A stretch of DNA of 64,000 nucleotides from Trematomus loennbergii (Eukaryota; Chordata; Actinopteri; Perciformes; Nototheniidae): contig JAAOOA010000201.1 of assembly GCA_012861695.1 (NCBI GenBank), forward strand, positions 1 to 64,000. Reading direction: 5' to 3'. The notes beneath the pieces were generated by a model that saw nothing but the letters and a program-made list of their open reading frames with translations, made no database searches and was not told where the DNA came from. A program made the translations under genes and the position numbers. Positions 37,897 to 51,272 of this stretch are shown piece after piece (within the stretch, counting starts at the first letter, position 1; every line of letters starts with the position of its first letter).

Positions 37897-38535
37897 ATCT
37901 GATCCGGATGGTTACTAATTCCTTTTCTTCATGGCGGTCATTTTTGACCGGGAACACCATGGGTGTTACAAAGTTGACTAAATCATCTAAAATTCAATGA
38001 AAGTGGTGATCAGCAATTGTATATGTTCAAATGTCTACTGTGAAGGATATCATGAAGCCTTAATGCAATCGAATGTAAAACAAAAAAGTTATGATTGATG
38101 AAAGTAGTAAATCGGTCAGATTTGACCCGAAGACACCAGGAGGGTTAAACGATGAAGGAAAAAACACTTTCAACCAAAGGATACTAAAGATACGCCACAT
38201 TGCTACAAATCTTTTGTTAAAAGTTTGTTATTCACTATTATTATTTTTGCTATTTTTTAAATAAACAGATGATGACTTAATTTGATGCAAATTGATCTAC
38301 TGACCATTCAGAAATTAATACAGTAATTGAATATATATATTATTCAGAAATGGGCCATTACGCTTAAATAGTCATTTTACTTTTGCACCTTTACTGAAGC
38401 ACGATTTAAAATGCAGCACTTTAAGTGGTAACAAAGTGACTTCACAATTGACTTGCACCTCTGTACTGCTTTACTTTGCATGTAGTTGTTCTCCAACTTG
38501 TGCACCGTATCAATGCTTTATTGTGCTCCTCGCAG

Positions 38536-39541
38536 GGAGAGAACCAAGCTGGTGTACTCCATGTACAGCCACATGTCTGCAGACACAGTGAAGGGGAACC
38601 TGGTGACGCTGGGGGTGGACTTCTTCGTCCTGGAGGATTCCTGGTGCACCCGGAGAACCAGGTACCTCCACACCACCAGAGCCCTCTCACAGGAAGGGGG
38701 ACTTTTCAACCTGTTTTCTGTCATATTTTATTTTATAATATGATAACACTGTATTGCAAGATAAAGTCTGGAATCTTTCCTGCAACATCAACAAAGAATA
38801 AGATTTAAGGAAAGTGTTCAGAGACTCAACAAACATTACAATCACAGAAGATAATATTTCAGAAACAGGTTTATTACCAGGTAGGTTACACATATGAGGA
38901 ATCTGAATTGGTGTCGTGGTGCATAAAAACAAGAATTAAAAACACAGGAAGAGAACTAGAAAAATATTTAGAATAATACAAAATATATAGTAAAATATAA
39001 TATAACAGTATTTACATTGCATTTGATCTGGGGTTAAACTTTATTTTGCACTAAAGAGGAAATATTATGCAAATGTTCAGGTTCATAGTTCTATCTCCTC
39101 TAATGTGGCACAAAAACCTATATATCACACTACAGAAGAGGGGAACCCCTACAAGCATAATAGGGCCTCTTTAACTGGTGCTGGAAAGAGTGTTTCTGTA
39201 TGGTTAAATCATGGCACCCTCTGTTCTGTATTTGATGGTAACCACTCATGTCTGCATTTTAGGACATGGTTATGTATATATATTATATATAATCATTTAA
39301 AAAATCTAAATTGACTTGAATTTCAGGACAAATAGTGTGTAAATCTCATTAACCTTGTCTTCCTTTCTCTTCGCTGAGGCCCGGGTGCAGCATGCCAGAG
39401 ATCTGGGACATTGAGGATTCCCAAAACGTTGGTAAAGTTCCCCTTTGCACCCACATGTCCAGAAGCTCACGACCCCACTTCACCACAGTCTTCTCCAACG
39501 ACATCTACAAAGTTCTCAAAGTCTCCAAAGATCTCAGATAA
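38536..39541 (+). pseudogene. DPY19L C-mannosyltransferase, last two exons only (copy B)
   Basis: Exons 38,536-38,661 and 39,379-39,541. Here the last exon reads through PHFTTVFSNDIYKVLKVSKD and LR to a stop at 39,539-39,541, the expected end of a DPY19-like protein, so copy B preserves the frame that copy A lost. The 5' part of the gene is still missing because a LINE and the nop2 fragment lie upstream. Confidence 0.85.
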
Positions 39542-40841
39542 CACCGTGAGATGGACTAGTTCAGCACCTGTTGATCTTTCACTAGGTTTTGATCAGTCAC
39601 TGACATTGCTGCTTTTTACTCGAAGCCCAACAGTTCCCCCTCTTTGCGGTGCTTTGATTCACTGAGCGGTTGGACATTTCGCCCTGACTTCTCAGTATCT
39701 GTGGACTGTTGCCAACCATCTTTACTGTTGCATTGTTTTCATACAGCAATGTTTCCATTACGCCAAAAGGTTTCCTAGCTTTTTATTGTTCCCTTGGTTC
39801 TGTCATATAGAATTTGTACTTTCGGAAACGGTGTTTTCAAAGACATGCTGTTCATACATCAGTATTATTTCTTAATGTTAGGAATTTATTTTCTTTGACT
39901 TTGGCTTAAGAAGTACATTTTGTCTGGCAGGCCCAATCTTTGATGTCCACATACTGTGAAGCAATACCCTTTGCAAACTTGACAAAATTATTTTTATAAT
40001 GTATTTGTGTGTAAGTATTTTATGCAAAAGTTGTTGAAATGTTTCTTTAGAGGCCAGCAGTGTTTAAAGAGTCTTTGGAAAATGATGTTCCCATGTTTGG
40101 AAGCTTTGAAATACAATTTCTACTGCATATCATTCAACTTTCAGCAGGCAAACTCTCATTCCTAATCCAGTTATAAAATGACAGAAAGAGTGTTTTTTAT
40201 GGCAAAACAAGTAGACTGCCTCTAACTGTCAGAACAAAAAAAATACCCACATTTGTTGTGAAATACAACTGTACGGCCTTAAAAAGGTTATCTTTCTTTC
40301 TTATTGTATTTTTTGCCAAAGGAAGTCTTGTTATTAATGCTTTCTACAGAAAAACACATAAGCGGCTCAGGCATACAGAGGAAACTGGTCTTTGTTTGGG
40401 CCTCCAGACATACATTAGTTGTTTGAACTTTAATATTGTCTGTGGCCCTTCAGTTATCAAGATACCACTCTTACAGACATGATGGGGATTGATCTTCTGA
40501 TCTAACTTTGGGTAAGAAAGCTTTCAGATGTGTTTTATAATATTTGTCTATTTTATCTGTATTTAAAAAAATAAAAAACCTGCCTTCAGAACCATTGCTT
40601 TCACTGTTCTTAAATGATTGATAGAAACAAAAAAGATCAGTTATTTTCTTATGACATAAGACAAGCACATTCGCAGAAGGTGTACAAGTCCCGTGTAAAA
40701 GCAAAAGTCAAGGCAGACTTTTGTTGCAATCTCCACCAGTAAATCTTGACGTATGCAAACAAGGAAATTTAATATGCAGATTTTATTTTGGATGCTTTGT
40801 GTACACATTACAGCATCTTTGCAAATCCATTACATTGAATG

Positions 40842-43800
40842 CTAATCCAGTGCAGAGCCAAACACCTCCACCTCACAGAGGGTCAGGTACTCCTGTCTTC
40901 AGGGATACCTATGTAAACATAGCGGCCGTCCATCCCGTTGGGAACCTTGAACTCAGTTTGACCTGCCGGGATGCTGGTGATTACAGCAAACCTGTAGAAG
41001 AAGCAGAAATCAGTACGTTAACCTCAGGAAGGGTTTGTTGAAGTAATAGGCTTTTCATTTTAAGTTCAACATGCACTCAAAGCGTCATTAGGTTTCTACG
41101 CTTTACTTGGTTAGAATGTTGGTTGCAGATTTTTAATTAGGGCTTGATAATGAACAATATTTATATTTCAGTAATGTTTAAATATTGTTTTCAAATCATG
41201 TCACAGAATCACAATTGACGACCCTCGATCAGGCCTTTAATTTGTCGACCTTGGTATTTGTCCATTTCTGTGATCAGATCAGAACACATTGCAGGAATCA
41301 TTCATAAATGAAGGGTATTCCCGCTCCAATCCTATTTCTTGGCAATGTAAGGATTTTTAATCCAAAATGTAGCACCAGGTAAACTTGAGAGAGAAAACTG
41401 AATAATTGTTCCTCAAACGTGTTCCAACAAAATACCAATTTAGTGACTTTTTAATATTAGTATTGTTATAGGACAGGCTCTAAGTTACCTGGGATTGTCA
41501 GCACCATTGTTTACAAGAGAATCTCCAATGCGGATCTCGGCTCCATTGAGTCGTTCGTGGTATGCATTTCGGTTGGTTATCTTAACAGAAAACACTTTGT
41601 GTGTTTTGGGCAGAGCCAGCCTCCACCAGGGGTCCATTTCATTGTCTGTGACACTGCAGGAACCCTTAGCCGAAGACGACGGGGGACCGATTCCCATCAA
41701 TGGCTTTATATGCATCGCAGACCAAACACTGATGACTGTGTGGCTTTTCCTTGAATGGCCAGGTTATCTTCTGCAACAAAAAAACAAAACAAAGATTTAG
41801 GTTAAATCAATAACATGTATGACTCCTGATGCAGATTGTTTTTTATTATACTGTTTCACCATGACTCTCAAAAGATTTATTTAATTTGCCATCAGGATGA
41901 AGGACATAAAAGGGATAACCCCACCATATATAAACAAATAACTACCATATAGTTATTTGTTATTGGAAAATAGGAATTAAAGTAATATTATGCTGTAGTC
42001 TATAATATATTGTGTCTATAGTTAAAGTTATATATAACTACAACTGCACTAAGTAACTAACTAACTAAATGTGTCATTCAGTTTTGGCAAATTAAACTTT
42101 ATACAAAATAAGACCTGTTTTAGTAATCATAAGTGACATGAAAGGCTGGTACATCCTTTCTCTTTTTCCTATTAATGGGACCATATTTTACAACTTGAAC
42201 ATCATGCTGGATTGAAGAAGACTTGAAACAAACAATTGAGATCATAAACTAATGGGTACACTCTTTCCAGCGGTAATACATCAAGTGAGTTGCAGGAACA
42301 TTTTTCATAGACTTCTACACAATCAGACTTTTAGAAAGAATGCAGGTTTAAGGGACTTCTGCATTGAGTTAACTTTTCAGCCGCTTGGCTTTTATGACAG
42401 TTCCTTGTTTAGATGGAAAACACACATTATTTATGTAAGATCCCAAACCCTCACCAGTTGGGGCATGGTACCCGTAGACTTCCACCTCACAGAGGGTAAG
42501 GACTTTCCATTACCCGGTATACGCACAGTCACATAGCGTCCCTCCACACGATGAGTGAAAGTCATAGTGGTCAATGCCTCTACTCTAGAAATTGTACCAA
42601 CCCTAAAAGAAAGAGAACAAAAGTGAGAAAGAAAGAAGAACATGAATGACATGTTATACCCCTAAGGCTTCAACAGTTAGATAAAAGGTAACTGGTAATT
42701 TCATCATAGACTTCTATACAATCTGACTCCTTTTTGCAATCAGGGGGGCACCCACTGCGAGATATGAAAGACGATGCAAGTTTAACGCACTTCAGCATTG
42801 CCTATATTTCTGATAAGCAAATAAGTAAAATGACATGGTTGAAACATTTAGGAACAGTTTCTATGAGAATCTACTGGCAGAGGTGGGTAGTACATTTACA
42901 GTTTTGAGGTACTTGTACTTAACTTGAGTATTTCCATTTCATTCTACTTTCTACTCCTATTCCTCTACATTTCAATACGGAAATAATGTAATTGTATTCC
43001 AGTACATTCATTAAACAGCTTTAGCTACTTTTAACTAAATGTATCTCTAACAATTAAACTAGGGGACTAACTCTTTAAGTCACAAAACAGTCAAATCATA
43101 TAAATACAATTAAACTTGTAAAATGCTTCTTAATGCATGAATATATCTAGAAATGTCACATACATATGTACATTTAATCATTAAGTACATTTTGCTGATA
43201 ATACTTTTGTACTTTTACTTAAGAAACATTTTGAATGCAGGAATTTTCCTTGTAATGAAATATTTTGAAACTAGGGTATCTGTACTTTTACTCAAGTAAA
43301 GCATCTTAATACACCTCTGTCTACTGGTGGTGATCAATTAACAGGGGAGAGGAGAAGATAAACAAAATGCTCAGACAGTTACACAAAACAAATGAATAAA
43401 ATGTGTGCAGGAAATGTCTTACACTGGGTTTGATGCACCATTGTCGACTAAAGAGTTGCCGATGTGGACCTGTGCCCCACAAGCCTTTCTGATACTGTCT
43501 CCGTTGGAGATGATGACGGAGGTGACGATGTAGGGCTCCAGCAGGTCCACTCTCCACCAGGGGTTGCTTTCTGATCAGTGTGGGTGCACGATCCAGAATG
43601 GAAGTTATCACGGTTTCCATCAATAGCGCTGATGGCAGCTCCAAAGTGCTCATAACGGTTTGATTGGGTCGCTTTTCCACGCAACGCCACGTTTTCTAGA
43701 AAAGAGACAGTTCGATATATAATTATAATACACACATTGGAAAATGGTTTAAGCTACATTAGTGTTCCAACAGATAACTGGTCCTGAATATTCAACGCAC

Positions 43801-44561
43801 AACAACTAAAGAAAACAGAAAATAGAAAAAACACAAACTACAAACAGAGAAATGCTGCACGTTTCTCAGAAAGTAAATGATGACTTGATGTTAGATCTGT
43901 GAACGGTGATCATTAAAAACTATTCCATTGTGAGTTGGGTTACGCTTTGAATTTGCAGCATCAGCATGCACGTGTTGCCAACTTGATAAAGATGTTTATA
44001 AGTGTTTTAATGTCTATGCAGTGTTTATTTCCAAACGCTGAACACGTGCTGATGAATTGGAGATTGAATGTGTTTTCTGTATTTGTTTGTGTTGCTTAGC
44101 TGGGATTTCTTACATGGCGATGTGTTCACAGTTACATTCAAACAGTATTACCACAATAACAATAACTAGTTATTGGAGCAGCAAAACATACAGTATCTAA
44201 TGTGAGCAGTGAGATTACAATATTTCATGCATTACATAACTCTTTTTTTTGGAGCTAAAGCTATAATCTAGACCAGTGGTTCCCAACCAGGGGTTGTCAA
44301 AGTTTACGAAAGATAAGCAAGGTCGAGTCTCTCTTTAAAAGCTCTAGTCTTAACAAAAGATGTTGAAACTGCTACACAGGAAATATTGGTGAGTATGTTT
44401 TCCAGAGTAATTACTATTTTGCTCTGAAATAGTGATATTTAATCATTTTGGAGTGTATTTATTACTCATAGCTTCTAGACCTGGTGCCCTGTGTTTCTCC
44501 TCCCTCCTCACCTGTGTCTTGTTGGTTTGATTAGTCCTGTGTGTATTTAGGTTCTGTTTTC

Positions 44562-44633
<72 letters not shown>

Positions 44634-44635
44634 GT

Positions 44636-44683
<48 letters not shown>

Positions 44684-45688
44684 TGAGTGAGTGAGTGAGT
44701 GAGTGAGTAGTGAGTGAGTGAGTGAGTGAGTGAGTGAGTGAGTGAGTTGAGTGAGTGAGTGAGTGAGTGAGTGAGTGAGTGAGTGAGTGAGTGAGTGAGT
44801 GAGTGAGTGAGTGAGTGATGAGTGAGAGATCCTTGTTGCTGGTGACTGTGTTCACGTGAGACAGTCATATTGAGGCTGTGTATCCTGTACCACAATGAGA
44901 AATAAATGCCCACACCTGGTTGTATTTGAACTCTCTGCTCTGCCTCCTTGCTTGGTCGGGCCGCTCATGGTCAGCTTCACACACGCCCACTCATGTTCCT
45001 TAAGCACTTTGGTTTATTGACCTTTTTATTGTAAAGATCATTATGGTTCATTTATTCTATTCTGAGTAAAATGACCTTCTATTCTGAGTAAAATGGAAGC
45101 AGAGTTGTTTTAATATACACTACATAGAGTAAATAACCATTAAGCAGAGTCAAATCTAAGCACATAATAGAGTAAAATTAACTCTAAAAATACAACTCTG
45201 AACAAAGAGTACATTTTACTCTATATAGTTGGGACCAAATGTAATATTTTTAGAGTAAAGGTTTCTTCAATTTGAGTCAATTTTACTCAAAGAAATGTAC
45301 TGTGTAGAATAAGTTGTAAAGGTCAAGATGAAATGCATTTGTATTAAGGGTGACTTATCAACTAGGGAGCAGTTTGGTTAAATACGATTAGAAAAGGGTT
45401 TAACAAGAAACAATGTAGGCGCATCATCACAGATGAGTGAGGGGGCTCTTCTAGAATGGAGACCAGCTCAAGGGGTGAACGAGACAAAAAAGGTTGGGAA
45501 CCACTGATCTAGACAATTAAACTTAATTTGTATAAACCTGCGTTTCTTGCTAATGGACAGCCTTACGTTCACTTCCTGTTATGTTTTATAGGGAAAACGT
45601 CTTATATAAACTATTCATACTCACGATAAGTGGAGGCAGAGCACGTCTCCATGAGGAGCATGAGAAGGAAAACACTGAGTTTCATCAT
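40842..45688 (-). CDS. Fucolectin (two F-type lectin domains), copy 2, frame-damaged
   Basis: Same five-exon layout as copy 1: signal 45,625-45,688; domain 1 43,423-43,695 and 42,455-42,602; domain 2 41,489-41,770 and 40,842-40,991. Exon 2 reads [19 protein letters not shown], closer to the family pattern than copy 1, but shifts after CTHTD near 43,577. Exon 3 is one base shorter than in copy 1 (near 42,503), which shifts it before CEVEVYG. Exon 4 has a shift near 41,710 and then a clean [20 protein letters not shown] segment. Exon 5 loses frame near 40,899. Different lesions from copy 1 suggest independent decay or sequence error. Intron 1 contains two nested transposons (44,274-45,506). Confidence 0.78.
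42878..43319. mobile_element. hAT-type MITE with 8-bp TSD (copy B)
   Basis: Same element and TSD (TCTACTGG at 42,870-42,877 and 43,320-43,327) as 30,564-31,003. Confidence 0.92.
44375..45304. mobile_element. Tc1/mariner-like non-autonomous element with TA duplication, copy C only
   Basis: The ends CACAGGAAATATTGG and AAATGTACTGTG are flanked by TA on each side. The empty site in copy B reads CTGCTAGAATAAG (about 33,534). It contains long TG and TGAG microsatellites and repeated GAGTAAA words. No transposase frame is present. Confidence 0.8.
44565..44825. repeat. (TG)n followed by (TGAG)n microsatellite
   Basis: About 115 bp of interrupted TG, then about 145 bp of TGAG tetranucleotide with rare one-base losses. 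The large minus-strand Ser/Leu/Thr/His frame here is a repeat artefact. Confidence 0.97.
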
Positions 45689-45994
45689 TCTGGATGAGAC
45701 CTAGGATAGTCATTAAAATATATATTTAACATAAAACATTTTCTTTGTTATTTCTGAAAGGCATCATTTAAGAAATGAAAATCAGATCTAAGTGTATTGA
45801 AATAAATGATTTTTTCGTAACCTGTCTGTAAGATACAAACATCCCTGACACACCGGGGACACATATTTATGTATGAAAGACATAAAAAAGTGCATTTTGC
45901 AATGATAGGTCCCCTTTAAAAGGAGGATAGTGCAACACAAATCAGTGACAGGTCAAAATGCATCAGAGTTCATTGAGAAAGTGCAGCAGAGAGC

Positions 45995-46500
45995 AGGAGT
46001 TTGCTTCCTAAAAGGCTAAATTGTATTTTTATTTTCAAAGACTTCCACTGAGCAGGCATCCCTGATGTCTCTAGGTATTTTGTTCCATAGCTTTGGGGCA
46101 TAATTAACGAAAGCTGCATCACCAAACGTCTTTTTGCGGCTGTTTCTGGGAACCTCTAATAAACCAGCAGCAGAGGAACGCAGTGTTCTTGACGGCTTGT
46201 GGCTGACAAGGGAGTTAGCAATATAGCTAGGTCCTTGCCCATTAAGGGCCTTATATGTCAGGAGGGGACCTTCAAATCAATCCTAAAGTAAACAGGAAGC
46301 CAGTAAAGAGCAGCTAAAACTGGACTAATGTGTTCTCTCTTCTTAGTTCTGGTTATCCGCAGAGCTGCAGAGTTTTGGATGAACTGAAGTCTGTCAGTCG
46401 TTTTTTCGGGAGGTCACTGAAAATGCATTACATTACTTGTGACCTTCGGTTTGATCCTAGGAGTAAATCTCCCCAGATTATTAACCAGAATTTCTGTTTT
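45995..46500 (-). mobile_element. LINE 3' ORF tail, copy C
   Basis: Third copy of the fragment at 17,700-18,215. Confidence 0.7.
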
Positions 46501-47175
46501 TGCTTTTACTAATTGTTTAATACAGTTTTGGGTGTAAACATTTTTCACAGTTCTAGCTTTTCAAATGTGAAGATTTTTTTGGATTTAGATTTCTTTTTAT
46601 ATATCATACTTAAAAACATTTACTTAAGTATCATTCTCAATGCAGTATTTTCCTTGCAATGGAGTAATTTACATTGCAGTATCAGTACTTTTACCTAAGT
46701 AAAGGAGCCGAATATTTCTTCCACCGCTGCAAAACATTAATATTAATACAAAATGTTTGAAACATACAAGATTTTTAAATAAAATAGTAGGAATGAGAAT
46801 TGAAATGCTTACCCTGATTCCGGTGAGAATAGAGGTTTTGTCCCAACAAAATAACTCTGAGTCGAAGTTACTTGATCTCAGAACTTCAAGAAGTGTCTGT
46901 AGATAAAAACCCTTAAAGCTGAGCTATTTGTATGATATCTTCCCCCAAAGTCAATCAATAATCATGATCAGCATCCAATCACTTAATACCATGTAGTATA
47001 CTCCCAGGCACATGAACCCAGTTCTAGCCAGCAGATCAAGGTTCCAGTAGTTATCTAAGGACACACTGATGAAACATTCATATGAGTTCATGTTTGCTCA
47101 ACCATTGCTTTAATCTCAGAGAAATAACTGCACTGATCCAACAGTTTCATTTAACTAGGATTTAGTTTATCACAT

Positions 47176-47177
<2 letters not shown>

Positions 47178-47222
<45 letters not shown>
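47178..47222. repeat. (AT)n microsatellite, copy C
   Basis: A pure AT run. Confidence 0.97.
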
Positions 47223-47229
<7 letters not shown>

Positions 47230-47296
47230 ATATTATGTATATATTGTCTCATAGGTACAAATGCAAGAGAAATATATGTTTATATGATGCTGTGTG

Positions 47297-47765
47297 CAGA
47301 GGTGGGAAAAGTACTCTGATCTTCACTTGAGTAAAAGTAGAAGTACCAGAGTGTAGGAATACTCAGTTACAGTAAAAGTCCTGCATGCAAAATGTTACTC
47401 AAGTAAAAGTAGAAAAAGTATTAGCTTCAAAATATAATGAATGTACTAAAAGTAAAAGTAGTCATTGTGCAGATTGTTCCATTTCAGAAAATATATATGA
47501 TATGTTTTATAATGATTGATCATTAAAGTGTTCTCAAAGCTGGTGAAGGTGCAGCTAGTTTGAATGACTTTGTATACTGAATTTAATTTACTCCAGGTGG
47601 AACTAAAGTCTGATTTAACACTTGATTATATTTCACATCATTAATCCAAATCTGTAAAATAACTAAAGGTATTAAATAAATGTGGAGGAGTAAGGCAAGG
47701 CAAGTTTATTTATATAGCACCTTTCAACACAAGGCAATTCAACGTGCTTAAAAAAATGAAAGACA
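47297..47765. mobile_element. hAT-type MITE fragment plus GGCAAGGCAAG repeat, copy C
   Basis: Duplicate of 19,005-19,465. Confidence 0.6.
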
Positions 47766-48690
47766 TGTGCCAATGTGAAATGCCACTATGAGACAAAACA
47801 CAAAGTGTTTGACCAAACATTCCCTCTCAAGTCAGAACTGAGGTCAAATAAACAGTCTCAGAGCCCAATATGATCAGTCCACCAGGATCAAAATAATAAA
47901 CTAAATATCGTTCCAGGCTAACCAATGAGCACCTGCATGTGTGTATGAGAATGGCCCTGACACCATTTAAGCCCAGATTTAAAATCCTGGCAGGACAAGC
48001 TCGAGCTCAATTCTCGCACTGAACAAACAAAAGTGAGTGAGGGACTGCAATATAAGAGCGACAGAAAGAGAAACTTCAAAACTGTTCAATTGTTATGATG
48101 TGTAAAGACTGATATTGTTCTATAATCGGCTGAAACTGTTAAGTCATGATGTGAAACGGTTAACAAAGAAAAAAGGAAACTCAAGCTGCTGCTACACTTT
48201 ATTTTATTTATCTAAAATCAAGCACTTTTAAGATGCACACATTTTCAAAAGCTATTTTATTTATTTTCTCTATTTTCTTTTTAAATGCAGCCCGAGAGGA
48301 ACATTACACATATCCACAGTACTTTACTTTATATCTGTATAGTTCAATGTTAATTGACAATAAATATTGTTGTTTATGAATTGTACTTTCTTTATTTGAT
48401 TGGCAGTCAGTTGTTGATTACATGCAGACGTTGATAAAGCTACAGGCTACTTCAATATATATCACACTAATTCATAAAGCAACTTAGACATTTTGATGTT
48501 CCGGACCTTTGCATGGGGAGATTTTCTCTAACTGGACCTCGTTGAATTTTTGTTGAATACCCCTGGTATAATATGTAAGCAAGTAGGGCTCTAAACATTC
48601 TCAAAATGAAATCAATGTCATTAGGAGATTATTTTAGAAAGAAGTGATTTTTGGTTTTCTTTTGCATTGTGAACTTCTCCAGTTCTTCAC

Positions 48691-48825
48691 TTAATCCAGA
48701 CGAGAGCCGTACACCTCCACCTCACACAGACTCAGGAACTCCTCCAGTCCTGGGATGACTATGTTGACCCCTTACAATCAAACGCACCTGCACCACCTGC
48801 AGGGATACTTGTGATCACAGCACAC
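48691..48825 (-). pseudogene. Orphan last exon of an F-type lectin gene (copy C)
   Basis: Equivalent of 20,403-20,535, with the same internal frame break and the same stop after YGSRLD. The break is shared, so it predates the duplication. Confidence 0.7.
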
Positions 48826-49460
48826 CTGGCAGAAGAAGCAGAAATGACTTTGTTGAGTTCAATTAAGGTTGGTTTTGTTGCTTTAACAAAGTGCACTGTT
48901 GGCCACATTGGGGCAGCAGAACAAACATTGCAAATACAGGACTTTGAAATGATCACCTCACAAGGTTGTTGTGGCAAACATGCAAGCAAACATTTGTCTT
49001 TTTCATCATCTTTGGCCACCTGATGAACTCTGTACTGGTCTCCGCGTGATGGAAATATCTTGCTCTCAGCTGCTCCAACGCTCCACTGTGTTCACCGGCT
49101 AGTTATTAAGTGTGTGTGTCTGTACTTTGGTGGTGAGCACCTAGCGTACAGTCTGGGATATCTGAGGTTTTTCTTTGTTAAGCAGCCAAAAGCAACACTA
49201 TGATAGCAATAATATTAAACCAACAATTGAAGTCCCACATGAACCAAAAGCAATATACCAAAAGAAGCGTAAAAAGCTGAATGAAACAGTATATGTAGAT
49301 ATACTCTCAACACAAATACAGCTGAGACTGATGAAAATGGCATTTGTGAGGACTCAGCGCATCAAACTATGACCCTACACTACAGTTGCATTAAACCCTG
49401 GTGTGTAAGATTAAACAGTAAAAATTCAATGACAACAACATGTTGAGTTTCACATGGGAC

Positions 49461-49697
49461 CAGGGGCGGACTGGGACTGAAAATCAGCCCTGGACTCTAA
49501 CCCAGCCCAGCCCACACAAATTGGTAGAGCACGCTCGTGAACTGTCAACAGGAGGGCGGGGGGAGCCCCGCTGCGGCGAAACTGTGGACCTCTGTCGCGG
49601 TGCCGGCCGTCAGCGAACCGAGCCAGCCGTCAACGGCCCGCTGACGACCGGCCGTTTTGTGATTCTCCAGAACACACAGATGGCCAGTCCGCCCCTG
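49461..49697. mobile_element. hAT-type MITE with 8-bp TSD, intact (copy C)
   Basis: 237 bp with CAGGGGCGGACTGG and CCAGTCCGCCCCTG termini, flanked by CATGGGAC (49,453-49,460 and 49,698-49,705). This is the empty-site reference for the solo LTR at 21,209. Confidence 0.92.
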
Positions 49698-50261
49698 CAT
49701 GGGACACAAACCGCAGTCTCTTGGGTAAAACTCCGGTGTTGTTTTTCCCCCCTTATTCTAAGTCACCACCAGCACTTGCTCTGAGCGTCTAATTGGCGAA
49801 GTTACTTGAAAACCCAATGTGTCGAGGGTGCCTCGAGCATTGGTAGAGGACATGACGAAGCCTTGGTATTTGAAGCTATCTTATGAGACTGGGCTGGAGC
49901 AAATTTCACCAAAATACATCTGGGAGTAGTTAAGATATTTCAGTCTGAACAAAGCACTGACCGGCCACTAGAGTGACTGAAAACCAGAAGTACTTGTACT
50001 GTACTGGAGCATATTATTTTTGAATCAATCATTTTTCAAATGATGAATTTCAGTTAGTTTGTTTCTCATTTAAATGAACAATAAAGCTAAACAATGTTAA
50101 ATGTTTGAACAGTTCACAGCCCTCTTTGGTCGTTCCCAACTCTACAGCACTTTACGGCTTTAATTACAGGTTGCTGTCCTGAGTTGTGTGTGTGCGTGTG
50201 TGTGCGTGTGTGTGTGTGTACACGTCAGCCTGTCAGTGTGTGTCTCCTCTCCCTCCTCAGG

Positions 50262-50300
50262 TCATGCGTTGCTTTTGTCGGGACCCCCTTGAAAACTAGC
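50262..50300 (+). other. Possible terminal exon of an unidentified gene (copy C)
   Basis: Same acceptor, short frame (ending CRDPLEN) and nearby AATAAA-type signal as at 22,904-22,942. It lies about 550 bp upstream of the nop2 promoter, on the same strand. Confidence 0.25.
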
Positions 50301-50819
50301 TGGTGCATGATCTCAAGGGGTTTATCCTAATAAATACATTTCAAACATTTGACTTATCAATAAAAGTGAACTAAACTACCGTTTTTATCCAGTACTGGTG
50401 GTTCTTATGAGACATTTAGCACTGTAGTATTTAGACAAATTAAAAACACACCTACATTTTTTTGAATACGTATTTTAGGTTATACCTTTATCACTTCCCT
50501 TGTTTGGTTTATTTAATTGAAAGAAACGACATAAAACTATACTAAAGTATCTTTAAAATAAAATACAAAATAATAAATACAATAATAATAAATTAATATT
50601 AATTTAAAAAATGACAACAATTATAATAAAAAATAAATTAATAAACAAAATTAATACTTTTTTTAATTAATACTTAAAATAATAAACTAATAATAATGTA
50701 AAAATAATAATTATACAAATACAAAAAATACAATACAAATTACAATAAAGAAAACAAATATTTATTGTAGCTTTATTACATTTTTAGTTCTATAAAAATA
50801 CAATTTGATCTTTTGCATT

Positions 50820-50992
50820 AAAATGTGTCCTCGGTGGTTTCCGTGTGCGCGCATATTCGCCATCGCCATCATCGTGACGTCACTTATGTGTGCCGGATGT
50901 TCCTCTACAACGTGTTGAAGGAAAACTCACGTGTGTGTTTTTACCTTACACCGTACACTCAATAATTGGATCAAAAAGGAACATATTCAGCG
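50820..50992 (+). promoter_or_regulatory. nop2: nop2 promoter and untranslated first exon
   Basis: GC-richer than its surroundings, with a perfect CRE palindrome TGACGTCA at 50,875-50,882 and GCGCGCAT upstream. The probable 5' UTR exon ends at 50,992 before GTGAGT. The next exon begins at 52,365 (TTTCAG acceptor) and contains the ATG. The transcription start is not pinned down. The region is duplicated at 23,500-23,626. Confidence 0.6.
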
Positions 50993-51272
50993 GTGAGTAT
51001 GAGGGAAACTGTAGTTGAGTACATTAGGGAACATTACTGCGCTCTGTGTTTATAACCGAGTTCTAAATGATGTTTTGCGAACACGAGGTGCGACGTTTAG
51101 TCCACTAACGCTAATGTGTGTCTAAACTGCTTTTTCTGTCATTAACATGTCACTGCTGAAGGGCAAGAGTATTTGAATGTGTTTAATATTATATTTAATG
51201 TAGCTGTGTCGCCTGCAATGTTATTTTTGATGCATATTAAATATTATAACTAGTGAAAATGTGCATCTTTGG

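Larger units (their letters stand above)
44274..45506. mobile_element. hAT-type MITE (CAGTGGTTCCC family) carrying a nested insertion (copy C)
   Basis: Both termini are intact, with ATCTAGAC at 44,266-44,273 and 45,507-45,514. It is interrupted at 44,375-45,304. Confidence 0.9.

Noticed and set aside
44443..44913. 156-codon Ser/Leu/Thr/His-rich minus-strand ORF
   Set aside because: It is a reading of (TG)n and (TGAG)n microsatellites.
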